Made by a program: the position numbers and the translations under genes. Source: Erigeron canadensis (lineage: Eukaryota > Streptophyta > Magnoliopsida > Asterales > Asteraceae). Taken from it: a stretch of 64,000 nucleotides of DNA. Within the stretch, counting starts at the first letter, position 1. Each line of letters begins with the position of its first letter. The stretch is taken from NCBI RefSeq assembly GCF_010389155.1, contig NC_057761.1, positions 53,132,587 to 53,196,586 on the forward strand, read 5' to 3'. The notes below the pieces were generated by a model. The model made no database searches and was not told the origin of the DNA. It worked only from the letters and a program-made list of their open reading frames with translations. This document shows, piece by piece, positions 37,004 through 47,145 of this stretch.

Positions 37004-37931
37004 ATCATATCCTAGCCTCAAAAACATGTAAGAGGTAACTGTTTACTATAACAACGGTTGCGCGTCAACTATTTACTTCCCGAGATCAGAAATTGCCAAC
37101 TACGGCGGTAGTGATGGTGACTTCTAAATTCTGATCGGAAAGTTGTATGTTTGTAGCGGTTAGTAGGTTGCTCGAACGATTTTTACGTATCTTCAGCTAG
37201 GGAGTGATTTTGTTACAAAGGTTGAATGGTTAGAATGGTTTAATTAGTTTTTTCGCTAATTAACTTAAGAGGGTTGAATGCTTTAACTCAATCGACATGT
37301 TTGTACTTTGTAGCACTTGGGTTAAGATTACCAAGTCTATAAAATAGAAAAGAAATTAAAGATCTCAAGAGCAAATATTTGACAAATACAGATATGAAGA
37401 TAGACTCCAAATATATACCGGGAAACATTATTAGATGCCTCAAAATTAGGAGTTTTAGTTGTTCTATATCTTGCTCTTTTATCTTTCGTCCACGTTCATA
37501 TATATGACTAACTACTCATCTGTTTCATCTGCAACTAATGTACTCTATGATAATATGCACATGGAGTTTTAGAAGTAACTAACAATGAGATGAAGTCCAC
37601 CAAAATAGGATGATTTTAAACGGTGGTGATGGGAAATAACAGCCCTGTTTTTGTTGTAAGTTTAATTACGGGAAACAATACATATATATAATTGATGCAT
37701 ATCACCGTACGAATTTCATGGCAGTAAAGTAGGATTTTGGGAGCAAAGTAGGATTTTGGTAGATATACTTGCATCATACTCTGTAAACTATTTTTTACCA
37801 CGTGTTTAATATCCATTTAACTAACCATCCGTTTTAAATGGATGAGTTTATGCGGCTCAGATTCAAAGTAAAATTGATTGAATGGACATGATTAATTAGT
37901 AGACAAACTCACCGGTAGCAATATAGATATA
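37004..37931. other. unassigned sequence right of the solo LTR
   Basis: No gene was recognised. A small direct repeat AAAGTAGGATTTTGG occurs twice near 37726-37757. The region is part of the block that splits the eEF1B fragment. Confidence 0.5.
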
Positions 37932-38190
37932 TAATGTCACACCTTACTCTGCACATATTCGTTAATTAAGATCATCCACGTACGATCATCGACATGATTG
38001 TCATTTTCTTGATCCCGTAGCCCAGGGGGAACAAGTTTGCTAAAAAGTAATCATAAAGATAAATTGTATGGTCACAGATACATGCAATTTTCTAGTATAT
38101 TTGAATGTACAAGTTAGTTTAAAACCAATTGGTGTAACTAGAAGACTAATTAAATGAATGAATTATCTTAAAGGGTCAGGTCGGTAATTG
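37932..38190 (-). pseudogene. fragment of the eEF1B gene: last exon and part of intron 5
   Basis: Matches the intact gene at about 60192-60515. It includes CTCTGCACATATTCGTTAAT, CATGATTGTCATTTTCTT and the splice-acceptor region, and continues into intron 5 (TATCTTAAAGGGT). About 40 bp of the exon, including the part coding for the conserved [11 protein letters not shown] stretch, is missing. Intron sequence shows that it is a DNA-level copy and not a processed transcript. Confidence 0.8.
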
Positions 38191-38254
38191 TAGTTTTGGT
38201 CAACCAATGCACTTATGCAAAGTAACTTTTAAAACATACGAAATGGGGTCTCAC

Positions 38255-38600
38255 GCAATGTGGGGCGGTGGCGGCAACGGGCGGTGCTGGTGGAGGTGAT
38301 GATAAGGATGTGGTTATTAATCTAAAAGTGATTGATGTAAATGGTAGTGTAATTATTTTATGGTTATGGAATGTATCTTTTGTAAATAACTTTATTAAGA
38401 GTATTATAGAGATATTTTGTGGAAATATTTAAATTAATGAATAAAGAAGATAGATAGTTTGGATAAATATGGGTGGAAAATATTTTAGGGATATATTAGG
38501 TAGATTTAATATGTGATTTAAGAATATGTTGAAAGTTAAAGATATTTTGGGTATTTTAAAGGTAAAGAATTAAAAAGTTGAGATGATAATTTATTTATTA
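38255..38600 (-). repeat. dispersed Helitron-related repeat
   Basis: GGGGCGGTGGCGGCAACGGG is followed by GTGATTGATGTAAATGGTAG, a GGATATATTAGGTAGATTTA run and a GGTATTTTAAAGGTA run. It is the inverted counterpart of 5880-6210 along most of its length. Confidence 0.6.
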
Positions 38601-39011
38601 ATATAGTATAGAAAACTCTGATGACAAAATACAAAATTAAAACATTGGTAGGGGACAAATTAAAATAAGAAGCTTTGATGTGTAACAAAAATAAAAAGAG
38701 CGAGCTAAAAAAAACTTGGTTGTAACAGTAGAAAAGTTTGAAGTTTTCATCACAAATTAAAGCTTAAGTTAGTTTAAAAAATGCACATATTTATGCTCTA
38801 ATTTCGGTTGATGTGGTTCCGCTACGAGATAATCGATCAATCCACTCGATCCACCTTATTCTACGATTATTTATTCTCTACCGGATTTAATTTGCATTGA
38901 ATCCGTTTTATATTGTCTTTGTATTATATTTTGTGTAATACACGCGCGATATGTTTTGTATTAATTTAGTACTCGATCGAGATGTCGTTGATAGTATATT
39001 AAATTTGGCCC

Positions 39012-40240
39012 ATGGAAGCCACCGTGGTAATATCCAAAAGACTGCCTTCATCATCCGTGGGTTCAGTCATGTCGAACGACGACCTTTTGATTGAAATCTT
39101 AATCCGATTACCTGTTGCATCAATTATTGACTTCAAAACCGTATCCAAATGCTGGTTATCTCTCATTAAAAATCCTAGTTTTACTCTGCGCCGTAACAAA
39201 ACCATCGTAGATCCTCCTTCTGCTCTCGTCATAAAAAAACATTTTTGTACGTACTAAATGTGATATATTTTCGTTTGATATCAGAAATCCGGTTGTGCAT
39301 GTGACTACCACGTACCTTCCCTTTTTGCAAGGAAGATCATGGTCGATATCATTTCGAACATAGATTCGAGATTTTGCATGCATGCAATGTCTGCTTCTCT
39401 GCAGTACGCGACATCGTAATTATGAACAGAAATACGAGTATTATTACGTCTACAGTCCAATCATTAAGAACTTTAAGTTGCTTCCACCTCGTAAATATTC
39501 CGTCAAACATATATCATGGGTGTGAAATTAGCGTTTGATCCTACCAAATCACCTCACTATAGTCATTTGCGTTGGAGTGGATACAACCGATGATCGTTGG
39601 CTAACTGATGAATACGTGGTACATATATTTAGTTACTCGATCTTCTGAAACGGGCCGGCAATTGGAGCACTTGTAGTCGAGATCTATGTAAACTTAGTTA
39701 CGACATCTCTTTCCAACGTTTTGGCTCCGGGGTATATTGGAATGATGCCATTTATTGGTCATGTTATTATTGTTATTTCCAAGTTAGACGTCAATACTTT
39801 GAATGTATCAACTATAGAACTTCCTGTGGGAATCCTCCTCAATGACGTGGCTGGGATTATTATTGATCGTCTCATGGTTGTTTGCTTCTTGCTAGCTTGT
39901 CGTAGTGTTATTGTAAACAACGTGTGGTTGTTAAGAGTCTATGAGGTGACGGATGATGCACGTTTTGAGTATTCCGTCAAATAGGTCGTTGAACTTGATG
40001 AGGTTATGATGTTAGCCCCACCCGGCGGCTGTTATATATCTGTCATGTGTATTGTGGTGGGAGAAAGAGAGCAGGATTCTTTCCTCGTAATAGACATATA
40101 TGGAAAGGTTATACAATACAAAATCGTGTCAAAGACTGATGTTAAGCTCCTTGATACGGCCGGGAATGATCAGCTCAATCAGGAAGCCTCTTTTTATTAG
40201 TTGCTTTCCGCTCATTGCATCTTTTGCTGGTGTGTGATCG
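39012..40240 (+). pseudogene. F-box gene copy B, degenerate
   Basis: Opens with MEATVVISKRLPSSS and an F-box that is intact for about 80 residues (MSNDDLLIEILIRLPVASI, then KTVSKCWLSLIKNP). After VDPPSALVIKKH the frame ends. Later pieces in other frames match the family: ACMQCLLLC-like, FGSGVYWNDAIYW, and the C-terminal VMCIVVGEREQDSFLVID..IYGKVIQYKIVSK. Its 5' flank (about 38795-39011, TTTCGGTTGATGTGGTTCC) is shared with copy A. An expressed short F-box-only peptide cannot be excluded, but a complete protein is. Confidence 0.8.
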
Positions 40241-40249
40241 CAAGTTTTT

Positions 40250-41044
40250 TGACCAGGTATGATCTCCCATATCTCTTTTTTTTTTCCTTTTCTTTCGTTA
40301 GATCATGTTTTTGATAACCGATACATAGGGATAGGCTAGGGTATCGCTTTTAGATAAATTTGTTGAATGTTGCCCTTAGAAGGCTTCCAATGGTGACGTA
40401 CGTTTACATTACTTTTCATGAACAATTAATTTTGTCATATTACTTCCATCTCATCACTTTTAAAACTAACTATTCAACAACAAATCCGGTCATCTCACCA
40501 TCTCTTACGCCGCTACCACCATACCAGACGCCAGCACCAAATGGCCCAGCGTCTCTTACGCTGGTTTCCAGCGGCATGAGACGCCATCCCCTAAACTCAG
40601 TTTCTCCGGTTTTCGTTTATGGTTCATTTATCGATCGTGGGGTGTTTTGGTTTGGCCTAGGGTGTCTTGTAACTTAACGTAAGATACAATGTGATGATAA
40701 AGTGTTGATGTAACAGGTTGTGAACGTTGTGCTCCCGATCACCCGCTTAAGCTTATTTCTAATGTCAAACAAGCTAAGGTGAGTTTCGTATGTAACACCC
40801 CAACTAAGGCAGAACAATGAGATGTACAGAAAGTCGAGTATTCAAAACAAAGGATTATAAATAACATTCACCATAGCTTTACAATTTTTAAGAACACCCA
40901 TACAATTCGCCGAAAGTATATCGAATGACATCTCTAATGAAAGAGCATGAAATTTTAAGAACACCCATACAATTTTTATAAACTATCGATTTACGGTTTA
41001 AGGGTATTATCGGTATATTAGCTAAAGATGTTTAAATTAATGAA
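40250..41044. other. spacer between F-box copy B and the copia element
   Basis: No gene was recognised. A short word AAGAACACCCATACAATT occurs twice (near 40889 and 40957). The 105-residue frame at 40360-40677 is Pro/Ser/Thr-rich by chance composition. Confidence 0.5.
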
Positions 41045-41049
41045 TAAAG

Positions 41050-41226
41050 TATAAATTGCAGAAAGCAAAACTTAACTTTTATTCATTGTAAAGAGAGTAA
41101 TATATACACGTCTATGCATCCATAATTGTAGGATCTGTATTTTTGACTAACTACAAAGTAGGAACTGAAATTTAAATACAAATTTTAAATCTGAGGAATT
41201 GGAGGTAATATATTTATCTGTTAATA
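41050..41226 (-). repeat. 3' LTR of the copia element
   Basis: 177 bp, the same length as the partner at 45423-45599. The plus strand begins TATAAATTG and ends CTGTTAATA, so the element-sense termini are TA...TA and not TG...CA. The boundary is supported by the target duplication and by the adjoining purine tract. Confidence 0.9.
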
Positions 41227-43613
41227 TGCCCCCGCAAGATGGACGATCTTGAGAGAAGGCCAATCTTGGTTAATAGTGTGCGATAGCAGTCTGTAAGCAG
41301 AGGTTTGGTTAAAAAATATGCTAATTGATCATCTCCTTTGATGTGTGTCACTCTAATAGCGCCAGCTTGTACTTTTTCACGAACGAAATGAAAATCCAAG
41401 GCTAAGTGCTTCATTCTTGAATGAAATACTGGATTAGCCGAGTAATGCACAGCACTGAGATTGTCGCAGTAAATGGTGGGCTTAACCGATGGATGATAAC
41501 CAAGCTCATGCATTAACGAAAGAAGCCATTGAATTTCAGTAGTCGTGGCTGCCACTGCTCGAAATTCAGCTTCAGTGGACGATCTGGCGAGCGTTGTTTG
41601 ACGTTTTGAAGTCCATGCAATCGGATTTGATCCAAGATAAACAATATAACCAGTGGTACTTCTGTAACTCATTTTGTCTCCGGCCCAATCTGCATCCGTG
41701 AAAGCATGAAGGTGCAAGGGTGAATTGCGTCTGAAAAGTAAACCATTATGAATTGTACCATGTAAATAACGTAGTAAGTGTTTCAGAGCTGCCCAGTGAA
41801 GATCGGTGGGTTTATGCATGAATTGGGAAAGCTTATTAACAGCAAATGAAACATCGGGTCTTGTTAAAGCAAGATATTGTAGTGCCCCAACAATGGATCT
41901 ATAATCAGTTGCAGATTGCAAGGGTTTTCCATCGACATTGTTGAGTTGAGTTGATGTAGTCATCGGTGTAGTAGCCGGCTTATAGTTACTCATATTAGCA
42001 CGGTGTAATATATCAAGAATATATTTTGTTTGGGAGAGAAAGAGACCATGGGAATTAGAAATTAGTTCAATGCCAAGAAAATAGGAAAGAGAACCTAAAT
42101 CTTTCAGGGAAAAACGTTTTGCAAGAAAAAGGATGAATGAGTTTATTTGTTTAGAATTTGGTCCAGTGATGATGATATCATCTACATATACAAGAATGTA
42201 GATAGGTGAGGAAAGAGATGAATTGACAAATAGAGAAGGATCAGAAATGGTAGCTTTGAATTGGTGTTGGTTAAGGAATGATTTGAGTTCTTCATACCAT
42301 GCACGAGACGCTTGACGAAGCCCGTATATGGCTTTTTGTAGTTTACAGACGTGTTTGGGTTTGGTAGGATCAACAAACCCGGGAGGTTGAGACATATAAA
42401 CCGATTCAGTGAGGGTGCCTTGCAAAAATGCATTGTTTATGTCAAGTTGTCGAAGACACCAATTGTGAGATGTGGCAAGAGCAAGAATGAGGCGAAGAGT
42501 TGCAGGTTTCACAACGGGGCTGAAAGTCTCAACATAATCTAAACCCGGTCGTTGATGGAAACCTTTGGCGACAAGTCGTGCCTTTAGGCGATCAACCGTT
42601 CCATCAAGTTTATATTTGGATCGATAGACCCATTTACAACCCACAATATTTGGAATTGAGTCGGGAGGGACAAGTGTCCATTTTTGATTGCGAATGAGAG
42701 CATCAAATTCTTCTTGCATGGCTTTACGCCATTGAGGGTGTTTGAGAGCTTGGATGATAGTTGAAGGTTCAAGGGTGGAGGCAATGGTAGCATTGTACAA
42801 TAGATAGTCATCGTTATGATATTTAGAGTTGGGTTTATGGTTAGTTCTAGTTTGGCGTGGGTGAGATATAGTTGGAGAGGTTGAGGAATCATGCAAGGGA
42901 GAGACATTATTAGCGGTAGGAGCAGAATCGGGCTGAAGGGAGATAGGAGAGGAATTAGGCAGGCTAGAAGGTGACGCTTGTGGGGAAAGGTCAACAGTGG
43001 GCTGGTCCGTATTTAGTTGTGGAAAAAGAGAAATATGGAGTAAGTCATCAGGTGTGGGAATAGGGGAATGAGAGGATTGAGTTAGAGAGGAGTATGGAAA
43101 TATTGATTCAATGAAATAGACATGACGAGATGTGTATATTCGATTAGTGAGAGTGTCGAGAAGATGATAGGCACTTTGAGAGGATGAGTAGCCTACAAAG
43201 ATGCAAGGTTTAGATCTCGCGATTAATTTGTGAGGTGAATAGGGACGAAGCCATGGGTAAGCGAGACAACCGAAGCTTCTAAGTTTGTCATAATTAGGTA
43301 ATTTGTGAAAAAGACAAGAATAAGGGGAGTCGTTCTGGAGCGTGGGTGTGGGAAGGCGATTTATGAGATAAGTGGCGGTAGTGAATGCGAAAGGCCAAAA
43401 AATAAGTGACAGACTTGCGTGGGAGAGGAGAGATAGACCCGTTTCGACTATGTGACGATGACGTCGTTCGGCATAGCCGTTATGTTCAGGTGTGTGGGGA
43501 GGAGAAGTGAGATGGGTGATGCCACAAGTGGCAAAATGAGCAGCAAGTTTGAGATATTCTCCACCCGTTGTCTGAGAAGAATTGTTTGATTTTAGTTTGA
43601 AAATAATTTTCAA
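41214..43613 (-). CDS. copia pol, downstream part: integrase C-terminal part, RT and RNase H
   Basis: About 799 codons on the minus strand. It begins in the integrase core (HTPEHNGYAERRHRH, catalytic Glu region) and passes a Ser/Pro-rich linker. Then comes the copia reverse transcriptase (WRKAMQEEFDAL, QLDINNAFLQG, PPGFVDP, catalytic YVDDIIITG). It ends with RNase H (FTDADWAGD, STTGYIVYLG, SSTEAEFRA). The stop lies within the 3' LTR. The stretch before about 43565 belongs to a frame that is out of register with the upstream ORF, so the first residues of this frame are not natural. Confidence 0.92.
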   Translation of the reverse strand: MKIIFKLKSNNSSQTTGGEYLKLAAHFATCGITHLTSPPHTPEHNGYAERRHRHIVETGLSLLSHASLSLIFWPFAFTTATYLINRLPTPTLQNDSPYSCLFHKLPNYDKLRSFGCLAYPWLRPYSPHKLIARSKPCIFVGYSSSQSAYHLLDTLTNRIYTSRHVYFIESIFPYSSLTQSSHSPIPTPDDLLHISLFPQLNTDQPTVDLSPQASPSSLPNSSPISLQPDSAPTANNVSPLHDSSTSPTISHPRQTRTNHKPNSKYHNDDYLLYNATIASTLEPSTIIQALKHPQWRKAMQEEFDALIRNQKWTLVPPDSIPNIVGCKWVYRSKYKLDGTVDRLKARLVAKGFHQRPGLDYVETFSPVVKPATLRLILALATSHNWCLRQLDINNAFLQGTLTESVYMSQPPGFVDPTKPKHVCKLQKAIYGLRQASRAWYEELKSFLNQHQFKATISDPSLFVNSSLSSPIYILVYVDDIIITGPNSKQINSFILFLAKRFSLKDLGSLSYFLGIELISNSHGLFLSQTKYILDILHRANMSNYKPATTPMTTSTQLNNVDGKPLQSATDYRSIVGALQYLALTRPDVSFAVNKLSQFMHKPTDLHWAALKHLLRYLHGTIHNGLLFRRNSPLHLHAFTDADWAGDKMSYRSTTGYIVYLGSNPIAWTSKRQTTLARSSTEAEFRAVAATTTEIQWLLSLMHELGYHPSVKPTIYCDNLSAVHYSANPVFHSRMKHLALDFHFVREKVQAGAIRVTHIKGDDQLAYFLTKPLLTDCYRTLLTKIGLLSRSSILRGHINR

Positions 43614-45360
43614 CTAATTTTTGAAAACGAATAAAAGTAAGGAGTGAATCAGATTTACGTTTTAATGGATAAATCCAGGTATATTTTGTATAATGATCAA
43701 CAAAAATAATGTAGTATTTGAAACCATCAAACGAAGGGACGGGTGACGACCATACATCAGAATATAACAGTTGTAATGGTTCATTGGAAGTAATAGTTGA
43801 TACATGAAAAGGAAGTTTATGGCTTTTATTGATGCAACATGCATTACAATAATCAGAAACTTTCGAAATAAAAGGAAAACGAGAAGCAAGAGTATTCAAA
43901 ATCTGAGAATGTGGATGGCCTAAGCGATGATGCCAAGGTGATCCTTTATTTACTTGGAAAGAAAAGGCATGGGGCGACTTGGTTGAACGAAGCTTGTAAA
44001 CCCCATGATTAACTTGGCCTTGAAGAAGTGGCAGGCGGGTTCGAAAGTCCTTGAGAAGAAAACGATAAGAGAAAAATTCAATTAATATAGGGTTATCAAT
44101 GCATAAGCGAGAAATAGAAATAATTGTGCGAGTGATAGAAGGAACACATAAGATATTATTTAATTTAAGAGTAAGATTGGGAAACTTAAGTGTGTGAGAA
44201 CCAATATGAGTAATTATTAGGGACGAACCATCACCGATGATCAACTCGTCAGTGTCGTCATATGGAACATGCAAAGACATGGCGTTGAGGTCTTCGGTAA
44301 GATGGTGTGAAGCACCACTGTCCCACATGCTTGAATCCCAAGGCATATTTGGGTTGTAAGGTGTTGTCGGAGTGACAGATTGTTGTGCAGGAGAAACGCT
44401 AGCCATGTTGAATTGTGGTCTAGAGGCCGTTGGTTTTGGGTATTGGGGTGGTGTGATTTGGGGGTGTAGCTTATGAAAGCTAGAACAAGAATGTAGGGAG
44501 TGGCCATTGGTAAAGCACCATTGACATTTTCCAAGAAACGGGCGAGCGGAAGGTGTGAAGAAAGGCGTTGGGAGGATGCCAGGTGATGTAGTGGGTGACT
44601 TTGAATGCCACGGTTTAGAAGGATGTCGAACTTGAGCAGCAAAGGCAGTGACTGGTTGGTGCAGAGACGCAACAGCGGGTTTTTGTTGAAGTAAGGTCAA
44701 TTCTTGGTTGATTAGCTTTTCGTGTAATTCATTAAATGATATGGGTGTGTCACGAGCATGTACTGCATCTATGACGGGTTTGTAGGTTTCAGCGTCAAGA
44801 CCGTCGAGAATGAGATCAATAAGGTCTTCAGGGTCAGTCTTTTTGCCGAGGATGCCGAGTTCATCAACAATTGTTTTAACAGTTTGCATGAACTCTGTAA
44901 TGGATTGATTTTGTGTTTTAATACACATTTTGAGTTTGTGTTGTAGTTGTTTAATATGGCCTCTGGAGGGTTTCGCATAGGTGTTGTTAAGAATAGTCCA
45001 AGCTTCAAGAGAAGATGAAGCATTAGAAATAAGGGGTACAAGAGGCGATGATAAGCTGCCCACGAGGGCACCAAATAAGAGTCTATCCTGTCGAAACCAT
45101 ATGTTGTATGCTGGATTGGGGTTTGTAGTGTTGCCAGTGGCACTGCTAGTGGTGATTGTTTTAGAAGGAGCAGGGTGAGAGCCATCAATAAATTTGTAAA
45201 GGTCAAGACCATGGAGGAGAGCCTCAATCTGAGTCTTCCATGTTAAGTAATTTGTTGATGTGAGTTTTAGGGAAGAAGGAAGAGTTACGAGAGTTAGAGT
45301 GGAAGATGTGACGGGGATTGAATTCACAGATGAACTGTTTTGACTACTCTCTGTTGACAT
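43486..45360 (-). CDS. copia gag, protease and integrase N-terminal part
   Basis: 624 codons including the stop, minus strand. It begins with a Ser/Thr-rich leader, then the gag domain typical of plant copia elements (LTSTNYLTWKTQIEALL). A CCHC zinc knuckle follows (CQWCFTNGHSLHSC, spacing CX2CX4HX4C), then the aspartic protease active site WDSGASHH. The integrase zinc domain is HHRLGHP..CNACC. The frame is lost inside the integrase core at the SDNG motif, where one extra base (about 43563-43567) shifts it into a short unrelated tail. The start ATG at 45360 lies about 60 bp inside the 5' LTR boundary. Confidence 0.92.
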   Translation of the reverse strand: MSTESSQNSSSVNSIPVTSSTLTLVTLPSSLKLTSTNYLTWKTQIEALLHGLDLYKFIDGSHPAPSKTITTSSATGNTTNPNPAYNIWFRQDRLLFGALVGSLSSPLVPLISNASSSLEAWTILNNTYAKPSRGHIKQLQHKLKMCIKTQNQSITEFMQTVKTIVDELGILGKKTDPEDLIDLILDGLDAETYKPVIDAVHARDTPISFNELHEKLINQELTLLQQKPAVASLHQPVTAFAAQVRHPSKPWHSKSPTTSPGILPTPFFTPSARPFLGKCQWCFTNGHSLHSCSSFHKLHPQITPPQYPKPTASRPQFNMASVSPAQQSVTPTTPYNPNMPWDSSMWDSGASHHLTEDLNAMSLHVPYDDTDELIIGDGSSLIITHIGSHTLKFPNLTLKLNNILCVPSITRTIISISRLCIDNPILIEFFSYRFLLKDFRTRLPLLQGQVNHGVYKLRSTKSPHAFSFQVNKGSPWHHRLGHPHSQILNTLASRFPFISKVSDYCNACCINKSHKLPFHVSTITSNEPLQLLYSDVWSSPVPSFDGFKYYIIFVDHYTKYTWIYPLKRKSDSLLTFIRFQKLVENYFQTKIKQFFSDNGWRISQTCCSFCHLWHHPSHFSSPHT

Positions 45361-45414
45361 GATTGCAGAGGTAGGGTTGTAGATTTTAGAAAGAGAAGAG
45401 GATCTTTAGGCGTA

Positions 45415-45422
45415 TGATACCA
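45415..45422 (-). promoter_or_regulatory. primer-binding site of the copia element
   Basis: TGGTATCA on the minus strand, complementary to the 3' end of initiator methionine tRNA, with no gap to the LTR. Confidence 0.85.
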
Positions 45423-45599
45423 TATAAATTGTAGAAAGCAAAACTTAACTTTTATTCATTGTAAAGAGAGTAATATATACATGTCTATGCATCCATAATT
45501 GTAGGATCTGTATTTTTGACTAACTACAAAGTAGGAACTGAAATTTAAATACAAATTTTAAATCTGAGGAATTGGAGGTAATATATTTATCTGTTAATA
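45423..45599 (-). repeat. 5' LTR of the copia element
   Basis: Partner of 41050-41226 with two substitutions. It carries the promoter side of the element. It is followed on the plus strand by the TAAAG target duplication. Confidence 0.9.
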
Positions 45600-45688
45600 T
45601 AAAGAAGCTAGAGGGGTATTTTAGATAGTTCAAATTATGAATTGAAATTTTCAAAAAGGACAATATGTTTTATAAGATTAGTATAGAG

Positions 45689-46052
45689 GGGTGTTTGGTA
45701 CAATGAAATAGAAAGAGTGGAAAGGGAATGAGAAAGACTTCTCATGTTTGGTTGTTATGGAGAATGAGAAAGAGAATCGAGAAGTGAGAATCGATTTCAT
45801 TCCTTCAATTCTCTATAAAAAGTAGAGAATAGATGGAAATGAAATTTTTTTTATTTTATTTTTTTGGTTTTAGTGATGTTATATATGTATTAAATTTAAT
45901 TATTATTTAAATTTTTGTATTTTTTATATATTCATTATGTTCTTGTACTAAACGACAGAATTCATTCTCTTTCCACATACTCATCTGCTTTCCTACTATA
46001 TTTATTCTCTATTAAATTTTCATTCTCTTTGATTCACTCCTACCAAACACCC
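45689..46052. mobile_element. small TIR element (MITE), 364 bp
   Basis: Inverted termini GGGTGTTTGGTA (45689-45700) and TACCAAACACCC (46041-46052). The interior repeats GAGAATGAGAAAGAGAA-like purine words near the left end and their complements near the right end, so it can fold back. No clean target duplication is seen (GAG and TCA flanks), so the class is uncertain; PIF/Harbinger is likely from the terminal sequence. Confidence 0.6.
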
Positions 46053-46265
46053 TCAGATATAGATATAGATAACGCCTCTCATTCATGGCAATTGATTTGT
46101 CATTTTCCTTTCACAGACGAAACACAGAAAGTTAAAATAAATTACCAACAACATATTTGAGCTTTGATTTAGTATTGGATCTCTCGTTGATATATACTTA
46201 CTGTATTTACCTATGGAAGCCATAGCCACTGAGGGAATAAGTTTGCCACTACAAGAAATATTGCA

Positions 46266-46650
46266 TTTAGCGACGCCTAATGTCGTCGCCAAACACCCAA
46301 AATGTCGTCGGAAAACAAATCAGCGACGCAAATTGTGACGATAATAAAATGTCGCTGAAAGTTCGTCTCCTATGACGTTTAGCGACGCCATCTGCGACGC
46401 CAGAAATGGGACCCAGCTGCTTTAAAAAATAAAGAGAAAAGAAAATTAAAAAAATTTTGCGACGGTTTTAGCGACGCAATTGTCGTCGCCATGTATTTTT
46501 TATAATAAAGGAAAAAAAAATCGAAAATAAATTAGCGACGCAATTTGTCGTCACTAAGTGATTTGCGACGTCCAGAAGCGTCACTAATTACGTCGCTGTG
46601 CATAAAACCAATTTGTGAAATAACTTAGCGACGACAAAAAGCGTCGCTAT
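46266..46650. repeat. left subterminal repeat array of the CACTA element
   Basis: Many copies of AGCGACG, TTGCGACG and TGTCGTCGC in both orientations within 400 bp. This is the typical placement for binding sites of the small CACTA transposition protein. Confidence 0.8.
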
Positions 46651-46828
46651 CCTGCAGAAAATTGGGCAGCATTCTGCTGCATTTCCAGAATTCCACCCGG
46701 TTTTTCCGGGCAATTTTCAGCTTCCAAAACCTATTTTTAACACCTGTTTTCTAGTAACTACAACTACAACATCATCAACAACAACAACAAACTTGCAATC
46801 TACAACATCAAAAACAATTACGCCATCA

Positions 46829-46980
46829 ACAAACTAAATTACCAAATACGTCAACAACAAACTAAATTACCAATCCTAACATCAACAACAAACTAAATTA
46901 CCAATCCTAACATCAACAACAAACTAAATTACCAATCCTAACATCAACAACAAACTAAATTACCAATCCTAACATCAACA
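46829..46980. repeat. 31-bp tandem minisatellite in the CACTA element
   Basis: About four and a half units built on AACAACAAACTAAATTACC followed by AATCCTAACATC. The repeats are nearly identical, and the first unit is diverged. Confidence 0.9.
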
Positions 46981-47145
46981 AAGTTACGCTAAGTTAAAAG
47001 TACCTAAGTTACCATAACTAAAGTGTTCAAAAGCTAGTGTTACCAAAAGATCTAAGTTCTAGGATCATACGGGGAACCTACATTCAAAGAGTTAAACATG
47101 TCAAAGTGTTTCAAAGTTTTACCAAAAGCACTAAGTTCCAAAGTT

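Larger units (their letters stand above)
41050..45599 (-). mobile_element. Ty1/copia LTR retrotransposon, 4.55 kb, nearly complete
   Basis: Two 177-bp LTRs (41050-41226 and 45423-45599) flank gag-pol on the minus strand. The 5-bp target duplication is TAAAG (41045-41049 and 45600-45604). The primer-binding site TGGTATCA (minus strand, 45415-45422) matches the 3' end of initiator Met tRNA and directly abuts the 5' LTR. A purine-rich GCGGGGGCA abuts the 3' LTR. I count two differences between the LTRs (positions 10 and 60 of the repeat), so the insertion is recent. The order protease, integrase, RT, RNase H marks it as copia. A single frameshift in integrase interrupts the polyprotein. Confidence 0.95.

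Noticed and set aside
40360..40677. 105-codon frame after F-box copy B
   Set aside because: Low-complexity Pro/Ser/Thr composition and no match to the other array units at this position.
46829..46980. Regular 31-bp repeats that recall a CRISPR array
   Set aside because: There are no unique spacers; the units are directly contiguous and lie in a plant transposon.
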